Positions 5,252 through 13,615 of a stretch of 13,615 nucleotides of DNA are shown here, piece after piece; the stretch's first letter is position 1, and each line of letters starts with the position of its first letter. The position numbers and the translations under genes are program-made. This DNA is from Gammaproteobacteria bacterium (GTDB lineage: Bacteria > Pseudomonadota > Gammaproteobacteria > UBA6429 > Thiohalophilaceae): contig JAHEIJ010000031.1 in NCBI GenBank assembly GCA_024639445.1, positions 1 to 13,615 of the forward strand. The letters are read 5' to 3'. Below the pieces are notes generated by a model. It worked only from the letters and a program-made list of their open reading frames with translations, ran no database searches and was not told the origin of the DNA.

Positions 5252-8200
5252 CTAGAACTTGCCGATGACATTCACAAACATGCCCTGGCTATCGTAATCC
5301 AGATCCGTCAGGTCATCGGAGAAGTCTGTAAAGTTATATCCAACGCCCATCTTGATATTGTCGCCGAGATGACGATAAACACCTAACAACACGCCGCTGC
5401 GTGCATCACCTGCTTGCTTGACATCAAGCAGGCGGCCTTCCACCAGGGCATCCCAACGACGGGTAAAGTGCCAGTCGGCTCGTAATATATACAACGATGC
5501 CTCACTGTCGAAGAATTCAGGATTCTCACGATCCAGACTCAATTGACCAAAGCGATGCGCGTATTTGCCTCCCAGGGTCCATCGCCGCGTCAGATCGTAG
5601 TTGAAGTCTAAAGACAGCACATGACTCTTCTGGATATATAGCGCTGCGCTATTGTTGGGCGTTAACTGATCCGTGGTAGGCAGATTATAGAAATAGGTGT
5701 ATTTAAACAGCGCATTCAGTGCATCATTATCTACCGGCCGATAGGCGTAACCCAGCACCGCTTCGGTAAAGTCGCCATTGTAAGCATCGCCCAGCGAACT
5801 TTCACTTTGTGAGTAATTCAGCTTGCCGATGAGACGCCAGTCAGGATTCAGATTGTACTTGATACTGTTTTTCATTAACCAGGTAGTACGTTCGGCAAAC
5901 GAAGTATCAGGTTGTTCCGTTTCGTCGACGCGGTATTCCAGTGCGCCGGCATACGTCAGCGCGTCAAACTTGTAACCGATCCTGAAGCCCGCGGCAGTAC
6001 GGTCGTTTTCCATGCCGGTTTTGATATCATTGAATGTACCGATATCGATGTTTCCGCCGATATTCAATCTGTCATTTACAATCAGATCAAAACCCATTGT
6101 ATGGGTCAGGCCGGTTGGCACATCGCCATGGGTGTAACGTTCTTCCATATATATACTGGCGCTATCGGAATATTGTGTTTTAAACCCGGTCGCAAAATTG
6201 CCGCGACGTGCTTTAACGCCGTTATCAGTGCGCTCATTCTCCAGGGCATAACTACTGTAGATATCGGTCGCGTCAGTCATCTTGTAATTGCTGCCAAGTT
6301 TTACAGCCGGACCAAGATCACCGCTTGATAACTCACCATTCAGGTTAAAGCGGTCACTTAGCCGGTAATCGCCGCCAACACCGACACGATTGTTTTCTTC
6401 GCGGTTACCGGTAACATCGAGAGTGTCCTGTATATAGCCGTAGGCCAACCAGTTTTCACCGGAATCGAAAGTCGCTCTGAAGGCGGCATCAGTCCGTTCG
6501 CCTTGTTCCTGGGTTAACGGTACATTGGCTGAATTATCAGTCCGTTCGTCATTTCGCAAGCCAAGACCGAAAGTCCATTGCTCATTCATCAAATAGTCTA
6601 TATCCAGTTCAACGGCTTCAGTTTGAAGCGCGTTCTCCTCGTCCCTGGAATCGGCTTTGAGTTTGACATTCACGGATTCAAACAGCGGTAATTCCAGGGT
6701 ACCGCCTACTTGGGTGGTATCGTTCAACGTTATCAATCCCGGTGCGGAATATCCGGCTTCCAGTTGCTGATTGTAGAAGGTGAATTTACCGTTCATGCCG
6801 GCAAAAATATCTTCAAGCCGCACACTGGCATCCAGCCGCTGGCCCTCGGCCTCAACATCGCTGCCCGCCGGCAATGCAATGCTGTCAAAATCAAAACCGC
6901 CGTCATTGGACAACAAGGTTGACGATACCGGACCCTGGCTTGTTGATTTTTCCAGTTTCAACCAGGTGCCGGCATTTTTCCTCAAGGTCAAATCGTAGGC
7001 AGTAAGGCTGGTCTCACTGTCCGTGACTTCCTGATCTTCCAGGGTCATACCCAGTTTCAAATAATCGCCGAACCAGTAATGTGCCCGACCACCGGTAACG
7101 ATGTCTTCCAGCTCTTCAAAGCCCGGAGTGTATTCATAATTTGCCACCAGATAGACACGGTTGCCGCCAAAATCCGGACTATCCACTAACATGTCGGATG
7201 TCGCGGTGGCCGACAGGGGTTCTCTGAGCATGATCCGTCCCTGGATATAGTCAATGTCGTAATCCAGGCTGGGTGTCAGATTTTTCACACTCATTACCAG
7301 GCCGGATACCGCATCACGCACTTCTATGCGCAAGCGATCAGAACCGGTGAGAATGTCCTGGCGACGCATGTAGTACAACGAGCCACCGGTGCCGAGGAAT
7401 TCATCACGTCCCGCCACGGTACCCGGTTCAGCCGCGAACACATTGGCAACGAAGCGCTTCTCGCCAAATGAGGTGGTCGCATCGCCCTCATAGTTTAAAT
7501 TGCCGCCATAGAGGCCGCGGTCTACATGCGCCAGACTGTTATCCAGATAGGCGATTTCAAAATTGCCCCACAAACCATAGTTCTTGTCTTTTTGCCATTT
7601 CAGGTAGAACTTGCCGGAGGTCGGTGCATCCTCTTCCAGGGTGCTGTCATCACCGAAGGTGGGATAGTAATAATCCGAATCGAGACGGCGGAACAAGGCC
7701 TGTGGTGTCTTGTTCATGAAGTTGGAAAACAACTCATCCACCGGACCTTCACGGGTATCAGCGCTGGCGGTGAAAACTGACTCGTTTGCAAACTGACCCT
7801 TGGCATAGAAAGCCAGTCGCCCGTCAAAAGCGAAATCATCGTCGTAATGTTGATCGTCGCCGGTGACCTCCGCCGCCGGGCCATTGGTGCTGTCACGGCC
7901 AACGGTCAGATCAGCAATACCGACATAGAACCAGTCACTCTTATCCAGCGCCAGATCGCGCTGGTATACATTGCCATGACCGGCGTCATCGGTAATGCCC
8001 ACTTCCACGGTATGCAGACCGGAAGGCAGGATATACTCGCCGCCGAACTCGCCACTTTCAGCCACCGGCAAGGCATGCCCTGCAAACCAGACATTGTGGT
8101 CTTCTGGCACATCCTTGCCATAGACACTCACCGCGCCACCATTCAGCGGAATATTGTTAAGACCAAGGCGATTCTCTCCGTAACCCACCAACAACTCTTT

Positions 8201-11200
8201 TTGCGGGTCTCGTATACTGTTGTCCGCTTCCAGTTTATCAACGATCCACAATGTCTGTTCCGTGGTCTCATCAAAGTTACCGTGCTTGTCGTAGACGCGT
8301 AATATGTACTTGACCTCGGTGCGCGGCGTTGAATATGTATCCAGATCGACCTGCCACTGTGCAGCACCCGCCTCACTCAACGGCACGACAGCGACGGGCT
8401 TATCGCGCGTGGACTGTTCGGCATTAAACAAGCGCACTTCGGCTTTGGTAATAAAGGCTGGATAGTTGGTATAAAGTTTGAAGTGCGTCAGGTTCTCTAT
8501 GAACTCGGTATCCATGTTGTCCGTAAAACTGATGACATTCGGCCATGCAGTCACGTTCAGGCGGGGTTTGACCTGCAGATTGTCAAACTTGAAGTTCACT
8601 TGCGCTTTATCCAGGGCGACGTCGGTACACCGCTGAACATCGGCGGTGCCTTTGTTCGGATCGTTAATAGGCTGACCGTCAACAACGATACGCATGAGAT
8701 TAAGCGCATAGGGATTTTGAGTCTCCACGTCACGGGTGATGCGTTTAATGGACACCCCTTCGTTCTCATCCAGAATGGCAAGTTCGTCATAGACAACCTG
8801 TACTTCAACCTTTGACTGGTCGAGCTCGATAAAGCCGGTATTGACGACGTCATGGGACTGTACATAGCCGCGGCCTTCGAACTCAGCTTGTTTCTCTGAC
8901 AGGTTCATTTCCGTCTTGATCGCTTCCATCGCCCGCCGGGCGCGTGCGGTGGAGAGGCCGATATCATCGCCATATACCATGGCGGTGCGACGATTTAGGC
9001 GTTTGTTACCGGTGTAACCGATAAACCGCAGACGGACATTCCCCTTGTCGCTGAGGTCCGCCATCGCACGTTCAAGATGCTTGATATAGCCCTCCGGTAT
9101 CACCGGCTGACCATTTTCGAAGAAGATCGGCTTGATGTCGCCTTCCGGCGGATTGTATATCCGTTCCACCGTTTCAGCCGCGGCGGCTTCCGGACAGATC
9201 TGGGCTTCTTCAGGTAGATCTTCCAGTTGATCATCGTGCCAGAACTCCACTTCGATGCGACGATTAAGCACACGTCCCTTCTCGGAATTATTGGATGCCA
9301 ATGGATACCCGGAACCCTTACCGGTGCTGGCTACGGCCCTGTTCGGCAGACCCAGGGCTTCCTGGACCGTGGTGGCGACGCGTCGCGCATTGGCTTTCGA
9401 CAAGCCGGTATGATCACCGTAGATACGTGCATCGCGATCACTGAGTGGCATGTTGTCGGTATAACCAATGAAGCGCATTTGCACATTGTCTTTACCGTCC
9501 AGATTGCGCAGTGCCTGCCTGAGTTGCTGCAGGTATTGCGCCGGTATTACAGATACCCCTTCATCGAAATGGAAAGGCGGTACCAGGTTCTTCAGCTTCG
9601 TGCGGCGTGAATGACCTTGCTTATAACTCAGCTTACACATGGTTTCGACCCGGCAGACCATGACGCGTTTGATCTCCTGATCAACCTCAACTTCGCGTTC
9701 CACCAGTTCTTCGCTGACTTCGTCATACCAGACTTCGACTTCCACCCGACGGTTGCGCGCCCTGCCCGACTCTGCCCGGTTGCTGGCAATCGGTTTGCTC
9801 TCACCCATACCTTCATAGGAAATGGCTTCCGGAGGTAATTGCAGGGCGCGTTGGAAGAATTCCGCCGTGGTGCCCGCGCGTTCTTTTGAAAGCCCGAAGT
9901 TGTCCACATATTGTCTTTGCAACTCGCCGCTCAACTGGAGATTGTCGGTATGACCGATGAAGTGCAGGCGGACATTTTCCCGATCGCGCATGCTTTCCAT
10001 CACACTCCGCAGCTTGGCGATGAACTCGTCCGGAATTTCTGCCTTGCCGGAACCGAATGGAATCGCCGGCACCACATTGGTCAGCTTCTTGGTGGTGTAT
10101 TTCTTCTCCGAAACCTGCTCGGTCTCTGTCTCGGGTGTTTCGGTTGTGAACTGCGCAGGATCCTGCATCCATGGGGTATAGGTGTAACCATGCGGCAACA
10201 GTTTTTCAGTGTCTTCACCGACATTGCTGTGACTGGATCCAGCTGAGCCAAAACCTGACAGTCCCGAATTATTGTCGACCGGACCGCCATGGCGCCAGAA
10301 GATTTCAGTCTCAATGGTCAGTTCGCTCTCACTGACTTCTTTCCAATCAGCCAGGATAATGTTTTTCAGCTTAGCAATGCGATCATCAACCAGGCTGGCT
10401 GATTCCACATCTGCCATATACGTCAGGCGTAACCGTGAAGGTTGCTTGCGCAATTCCTCGATAAGCAGTCCCAGACGTGGCAACCACTGCTGTCGTATCT
10501 CGGTTGAATCCGGTTTGAACACACCATCGGCCACACTCAGTGCAACAACATGATGGATCGCGGCACCGAAATTAAAGCGCGCCATCTTACCGCGGGTCAC
10601 GCGCTGCACACGCGGGTTTTCTGTGGTAATGCGATAACCGCTGGGCAAGGTTCGATCATCAAGCTTGAGGATGAAGTTGCTGCCGCGTTGCTCATCGGGG
10701 ACCACGGCACAAGTGACATGGAAACGGCCGTGCTTATCCGTGGTGACTAACAAACCCTGCGCCGTTGCGAGTCGCACACCGCCAAGACCGGTTTCACCCT
10801 CATCCTGGTAACCGTTATGGTTTCGATCGTCGAACACCTTACCGATGATGTCGGAACAATCGAAGGTGGGATCGGGGACGACGCGCACAGTGGCAGTCGC
10901 GATCTCGGTAGTACCGATCAAGCTGTTATGCGCCCACGCCTGGTTGACATACTCGTCCTCACCCACGCCGGAACCGACGACCAGTAACAGGTTGATCGTC
11001 TGTGTCTCGTCATAGACGAGATCGAGGTTATCCCATTGCAACACACGGCCATTGCCAAGCACCATGGGGTCATAAGGACTGCCATTGAGAATGCCGCTAC
11101 CCTCGACATATTTAAAGCCCGGGGGTAATTGATCAATGACCTGTATATTCTGCAGCACTCCGCCAAGGGTGTTCTTGACCGTAATGGTGTACGGAACCAT

Positions 11201-13486
11201 CTGACCGCGTGTGACGGTGACCAGTGGCGTAGACTTGGTGATGGTAACGGCAGTATCGATCGTCGGATCCACCGCGATATGGTTATTGAAAATCTGACTG
11301 TCATCCGGTGAGGGATTATCCAGCGTAAGATTGAAATAGTACGTGTTCGCAGCCACACCGGTCGGCGGGGTATCAGAGGCCTCCGCTTCGCAACGATCGG
11401 GCGTGGCCGGGACAGCATCCGCGGGGCACAGCGGCACCGAGTAAGCGGCGGTGGCAGCGTTGCTGGTCGGCGGAATTAATAGCGACTCTGCGCTCCTGTA
11501 ACCCGTCGGCACCGCCGTCACCACGATGAGATAGTCAGCGCCCGGCGGACACGCGGCCTGGCTAAAGTTAAGGTCAAACTTGTAGTTGCCGTCGCCCGCG
11601 GTTACCTGGTTTTGCTGTGCGGGATCATTGAAACAACTCGCTGGCAGCGGCGCGCCTCCCCGCATCATTGTGACCGTCACCCCTGCGAGTGGTAGACGCG
11701 ATACTGAATCGTAGATAACACCGTTCGGTCGGCTGACGATATCGAGTGTGGGGTCATCCAAGGTCGGGGTTGCCGGGTCGTCGGACGGTTTCTCGGGGAA
11801 CACGAGACCGCCGGCACCATCGCCGTTTACAAAGCCCTGGTTCGAGATGACCTGGCCATCAATGGCATCCACATCGATGATCACGTCGAATACGATGGTC
11901 GCCATGTTGTTTGCCGCCGGGTCGGCGTCCGCCCGCATCACTCCCGGTGTCGGATCCTCTGGCGCATTAATCAGCATGCCGGCCTGCAGAGCCGAGTTGG
12001 CACCTGCATCCGGCACGGGTATCCCGTTCAGCAACGTGCTGTTGGCGACGTAGGTGGTATTGGCCGGGAGCGCGTCCTGCAACATGACGTTGACGGCGTT
12101 TTCGTTACCGACGTTCTTGACGGTGATGGTATAGCGCAGCGTGTCACCCGGCAGCAGAGTGTTCGCATCGCCGGTGATGTCGTCGGATATCTTGTACACC
12201 TGGAAATATGGCGCTGAGTCGATCAGCGTCTGGGTCGGGTCTTCGTCACCGATCACGCCCGGATCATCAAGGCCATTGACGTTGGGATCATCACTGGGCT
12301 GCGGGGCAAGGCCGTAAACTTGCAGATTCGCCTGGTTGAGCACCAGCGTGCCGCTATTGATGACCGGTGCCAGTGTGACTTCAAATTCAATCGTCAGCAC
12401 ATCATTGGCGCCGCCCGGTGCATCCAGGTTCAGGTTGCGCACGTCCAGCAGGCCGGTGCCATTGCTGCCGCCATTTGGGTCGGTATTGGTGGTATCCGCT
12501 CCGGGCGGCGCACTGATAATCGTTAAACTACCTGGTACAAACACCGCCGGGCTATTCAGGTTGTCGACTTCATCCGTGATACTGAAGCCGGTCACGGCCA
12601 TAGCTATAGGACTGACATTGGTGGCGACGATCCGGTAACGCAGGGTATCGCCCGGCGAGGCATTCACGCCAGGGTCCTGGCCGGTGGTTGTGTTCACCAC
12701 GTATTTCTGGAACATGATGACCGGCTGCCAGACCGTGAGATCGGCGCTGTCCTCCATGCGCGCTGGATCAAACGGTACTGGTGTGCCCGCGGCATCGGTA
12801 TAGGCGAGTGTGACGGTGTTGGTCAGGGTCGTAGTTGGCTGACGCGCCAGTATGCCGGGTTGCACCAGCACCTGGTAGTCGATGATGAACGTGTCATTGC
12901 TGCTGTCGCCATCCGGCGTGTTGTAAATGTTGCCAAGGTTCCAGGTCAAGGTGGTGCCGGTAGTGGCGTCACCGACGATCGCTGGATCACCGATGGCGCC
13001 ATGCACGAACGGCGCGACGGATTCATACGGTGCCGTGGTATCACCGTTAACACTCACCACGCCGGTGAAGGTTAGACCGACCGGCAGTTGATCCGTCACC
13101 ACCAGGTTGCGGGTGTTGCCTTCCGGCAGATTCAGCACCACGCGATATGTCGCACTATCGCCCACGCGCACAATGGCATCAGTACCGGTACTCGGCGGAT
13201 CGGTGTAACTGTCGGCAATTACCGCCTTGCTGATACTGGTGGTGTCCGTCGTGCTTAGCGGCGGACTGGTGGCGCCTGCGCAATAGTCGTTCGGTGCCGT
13301 CCAGGTCGGGCAGCCGGCACCGTTACGCTCATAAATGCTAACGTCCTGCAGCGAAGTCCAGTCGATCCACACTGCATTATTAAAGTTGACGCCGGTGGCA
13401 TCCTGCACCTGCACCCGATAGGTCAGCACGAGGCTGTCACCCGCCGGGATATCCAGTGAGGCATCACCATTGTCGCGGCCCCACAC
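5252..13486 (-). CDS. Giant outer-membrane protein: DUF11 repeats, Cna-B/SdrD-like and OmpA-like domains, C-terminal beta-barrel (5' end lost)
   Basis: At least 2744 residues, numbered from the GTG at 13486. That start is formal: there is no signal peptide, and protein-like sequence runs on to about 13500. Domain order: part of a repeat (1-80); DUF11-type repeats (~82-255, 256-425, 426-588); a Cna-B/carboxypeptidase-regulatory-like domain (~588-736); a fourth DUF11 (~745-870); an SdrD-B-like domain with VFDDRNHNGYQDEGE (~882-924); a degenerate OmpA-like segment (~975-1065); three OmpA-like domains (~1137-1254, 1298-1416, 1450-1567); Ig-like regions (~1640-1850); then ~890 residues of alternating amphipathic strands ending in FVNVIGKF, whose terminal Phe fits a Bam-recognised outer-membrane signal. 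All 12 Cys lie before residue 1621; eight fall in the repeat region in close pairs, suggesting disulfides. The role may be surface or envelope architecture or adhesion; that is inferred. I recall similar C-terminal regions in uncharacterised gammaproteobacterial OmpA/DUF11 proteins. Confidence 0.88.
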   Translation of the reverse strand: MWGRDNGDASLDIPAGDSLVLTYRVQVQDATGVNFNNAVWIDWTSLQDVSIYERNGAGCPTWTAPNDYCAGATSPPLSTTDTTSISKAVIADSYTDPPSTGTDAIVRVGDSATYRVVLNLPEGNTRNLVVTDQLPVGLTFTGVVSVNGDTTAPYESVAPFVHGAIGDPAIVGDATTGTTLTWNLGNIYNTPDGDSSNDTFIIDYQVLVQPGILARQPTTTLTNTVTLAYTDAAGTPVPFDPARMEDSADLTVWQPVIMFQKYVVNTTTGQDPGVNASPGDTLRYRIVATNVSPIAMAVTGFSITDEVDNLNSPAVFVPGSLTIISAPPGADTTNTDPNGGSNGTGLLDVRNLNLDAPGGANDVLTIEFEVTLAPVINSGTLVLNQANLQVYGLAPQPSDDPNVNGLDDPGVIGDEDPTQTLIDSAPYFQVYKISDDITGDANTLLPGDTLRYTITVKNVGNENAVNVMLQDALPANTTYVANSTLLNGIPVPDAGANSALQAGMLINAPEDPTPGVMRADADPAANNMATIVFDVIIDVDAIDGQVISNQGFVNGDGAGGLVFPEKPSDDPATPTLDDPTLDIVSRPNGVIYDSVSRLPLAGVTVTMMRGGAPLPASCFNDPAQQNQVTAGDGNYKFDLNFSQAACPPGADYLIVVTAVPTGYRSAESLLIPPTSNAATAAYSVPLCPADAVPATPDRCEAEASDTPPTGVAANTYYFNLTLDNPSPDDSQIFNNHIAVDPTIDTAVTITKSTPLVTVTRGQMVPYTITVKNTLGGVLQNIQVIDQLPPGFKYVEGSGILNGSPYDPMVLGNGRVLQWDNLDLVYDETQTINLLLVVGSGVGEDEYVNQAWAHNSLIGTTEIATATVRVVPDPTFDCSDIIGKVFDDRNHNGYQDEGETGLGGVRLATAQGLLVTTDKHGRFHVTCAVVPDEQRGSNFILKLDDRTLPSGYRITTENPRVQRVTRGKMARFNFGAAIHHVVALSVADGVFKPDSTEIRQQWLPRLGLLIEELRKQPSRLRLTYMADVESASLVDDRIAKLKNIILADWKEVSESELTIETEIFWRHGGPVDNNSGLSGFGSAGSSHSNVGEDTEKLLPHGYTYTPWMQDPAQFTTETPETETEQVSEKKYTTKKLTNVVPAIPFGSGKAEIPDEFIAKLRSVMESMRDRENVRLHFIGHTDNLQLSGELQRQYVDNFGLSKERAGTTAEFFQRALQLPPEAISYEGMGESKPIASNRAESGRARNRRVEVEVWYDEVSEELVEREVEVDQEIKRVMVCRVETMCKLSYKQGHSRRTKLKNLVPPFHFDEGVSVIPAQYLQQLRQALRNLDGKDNVQMRFIGYTDNMPLSDRDARIYGDHTGLSKANARRVATTVQEALGLPNRAVASTGKGSGYPLASNNSEKGRVLNRRIEVEFWHDDQLEDLPEEAQICPEAAAAETVERIYNPPEGDIKPIFFENGQPVIPEGYIKHLERAMADLSDKGNVRLRFIGYTGNKRLNRRTAMVYGDDIGLSTARARRAMEAIKTEMNLSEKQAEFEGRGYVQSHDVVNTGFIELDQSKVEVQVVYDELAILDENEGVSIKRITRDVETQNPYALNLMRIVVDGQPINDPNKGTADVQRCTDVALDKAQVNFKFDNLQVKPRLNVTAWPNVISFTDNMDTEFIENLTHFKLYTNYPAFITKAEVRLFNAEQSTRDKPVAVVPLSEAGAAQWQVDLDTYSTPRTEVKYILRVYDKHGNFDETTEQTLWIVDKLEADNSIRDPQKELLVGYGENRLGLNNIPLNGGAVSVYGKDVPEDHNVWFAGHALPVAESGEFGGEYILPSGLHTVEVGITDDAGHGNVYQRDLALDKSDWFYVGIADLTVGRDSTNGPAAEVTGDDQHYDDDFAFDGRLAFYAKGQFANESVFTASADTREGPVDELFSNFMNKTPQALFRRLDSDYYYPTFGDDSTLEEDAPTSGKFYLKWQKDKNYGLWGNFEIAYLDNSLAHVDRGLYGGNLNYEGDATTSFGEKRFVANVFAAEPGTVAGRDEFLGTGGSLYYMRRQDILTGSDRLRIEVRDAVSGLVMSVKNLTPSLDYDIDYIQGRIMLREPLSATATSDMLVDSPDFGGNRVYLVANYEYTPGFEELEDIVTGGRAHYWFGDYLKLGMTLEDQEVTDSETSLTAYDLTLRKNAGTWLKLEKSTSQGPVSSTLLSNDGGFDFDSIALPAGSDVEAEGQRLDASVRLEDIFAGMNGKFTFYNQQLEAGYSAPGLITLNDTTQVGGTLELPLFESVNVKLKADSRDEENALQTEAVELDIDYLMNEQWTFGLGLRNDERTDNSANVPLTQEQGERTDAAFRATFDSGENWLAYGYIQDTLDVTGNREENNRVGVGGDYRLSDRFNLNGELSSGDLGPAVKLGSNYKMTDATDIYSSYALENERTDNGVKARRGNFATGFKTQYSDSASIYMEERYTHGDVPTGLTHTMGFDLIVNDRLNIGGNIDIGTFNDIKTGMENDRTAAGFRIGYKFDALTYAGALEYRVDETEQPDTSFAERTTWLMKNSIKYNLNPDWRLIGKLNYSQSESSLGDAYNGDFTEAVLGYAYRPVDNDALNALFKYTYFYNLPTTDQLTPNNSAALYIQKSHVLSLDFNYDLTRRWTLGGKYAHRFGQLSLDRENPEFFDSEASLYILRADWHFTRRWDALVEGRLLDVKQAGDARSGVLLGVYRHLGDNIKMGVGYNFTDFSDDLTDLDYDSQGMFVNVIGKF
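8786..10078 (-). other. Triplicated OmpA-like peptidoglycan-binding domains inside the giant OMP
   Basis: Three ~118-residue copies follow each other (residues 1137-1254, 1298-1416, 1450-1567). Each has the pattern beta strand, helix, F-I-G-[HY]-T, then LSxxxA. Copy 1 keeps both diaminopimelate-contacting residues of the OmpA C-terminal fold, Asp1181 (GHTD) and Arg1203 (LSKERA), and ends NRRVEVEVW. Copy 2 keeps Asp1344 but has Asn1366 in place of the Arg (LSKANA), and ends NRRIEVEFW. Copy 3 has Gly1493 in place of the Asp (GYTGN), keeps Arg1515 (LSTARA) and has lost the NRR motif (QSKVEVQVV). Only copy 1 is predicted to bind peptidoglycan normally. Confidence 0.8.
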
Positions 13487-13494
13487 CAGCGGGC

Positions 13495-13505
13495 CGGCCG
13501 GACTC
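13495..13505. other. Breakpoint joining two unrelated genes
   Basis: On the left the - strand frame encodes the giant OMP up to about codon GGC-CCG-CTG-GTG-TGG (GPLVW). On the right the + strand encodes SRRVFAEAGLPTY, internal to a Pat/Pka-type gene. The two genes are divergent, and each lacks its 5' part, with no promoter, start or intergenic space. The local sequence is GC-rich and partly palindromic (GGCCGGCC at 13493-13500). Confidence 0.75.
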
Positions 13506-13615
13506 CCGGCGGGTATTTGCTGAAGCCGGATTGCCCACCTACGAGACGCCCGACAAGGCCGTTCGGGCGTTTCTTCACATGGTTCATTACCAGCGTAATC
13601 ACGAAATTCTCATGG
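13501..13615 (+). CDS. Internal fragment of a Pat/Pka-type acetate-CoA-ligase-like protein with GNAT domain (partial at both ends)
   Basis: From 13501 the + strand reads DSRRVFAEAGLPTY, then ETPDKAVRAFLHMVHYQRN and HEILM, and remains open to the window edge. This closely follows the stretch EARRLFSEAGLPTY..TPEG..AFMHMVEYRRN that I recall from E. coli Pka (YfiQ/Pat), the lysine acetyltransferase built from an ADP-forming acyl-CoA-synthetase-like region and a GNAT domain. Only about 38 residues from the middle of the synthetase-like part are visible. No start codon or upstream part of this gene precedes it; the sequence before 13501 belongs to the opposite-strand giant OMP. It is therefore either a broken copy or one side of an assembly chimera. 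Identification is by recalled similarity over a short stretch, but the match is dense. Confidence 0.7.

Noticed and set aside
5912..6328. Open frames opposite the giant OMP gene (for example 5912-6328, 7847-8302, 8483-8815, 9227-9610)
   Set aside because: They are antisense shadows of a long frame with clear domain structure, and none has a ribosome site or family signature.
13487..13609. In-frame extension of the giant OMP beyond about 13500 as its true N-terminus
   Set aside because: The frame is open to 13609, but this translation is Arg/Cys-rich with no start or signal peptide, while the opposite strand encodes a dense match to Pat/Pka-type proteins.

Overview
The window looks like a chromosomal segment of a gram-negative gammaproteobacterium. 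The evidence is a YgiQ-type radical SAM protein, a c4-like dihaem cytochrome, a patatin-like lipoprotein, a giant outer-membrane protein ending in Phe, and a fragment of a Pat/Pka-type protein acetyltransferase. No genus can be assigned from the sequence alone.

Layout, left to right. (1) 2-1156, + strand: the C-terminal half of a YgiQ-family radical SAM protein, cut by the window edge. (2) 1175-2383, - strand, convergent with ygiQ: a patatin-like phospholipase with a lipoprotein-type leader. (3) 2559-3896: a complete 1338-bp IS4-family insertion sequence of the IS10 type. It has 20-bp terminal inverted repeats (18/20 identical), one intact DDE transposase on the - strand, and no 9-bp target duplication. 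(4) 3995-4588, + strand: an exported dihaem cytochrome c. (5) 4589-5251: a gene-free stretch holding an unusual array of hairpin modules (4744-5167). The array tiles without gaps into 23-bp and 40/32-bp units and is bounded by inverted GGGGTCAGA / TCTGACCCC tags. (6) 5252-13486, - strand: one reading frame of at least 2744 codons. It encodes DUF11-type repeats, Cna-B/SdrD-like domains, a degenerate OmpA-like domain, three recognisable OmpA-like domains, Ig-like segments and a C-terminal beta-barrel. (7) From about 13501 to the window end, + strand: an internal piece of an acetate-CoA-ligase-like/GNAT (Pat/Pka) gene that starts abruptly where the giant gene loses its 5' end.

The genes do not form one pathway. 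ygiQ, the patatin gene, the cytochrome gene and the giant OMP gene look like separate transcription units. The spaces between them are occupied by a family of short TCTG(A/T)CCC tags, the IS and the hairpin array.

Two points deserve most attention. First, the same pair of end tags that brackets the hairpin array (21-nt left tag, 14-nt right tag) also abuts the IS ends base for base, so the IS occupies exactly the place the array occupies in the other copy. Second, at about 13500 two unrelated genes meet head to head with both 5' parts missing, which means either a real rearrangement or an assembly chimera.
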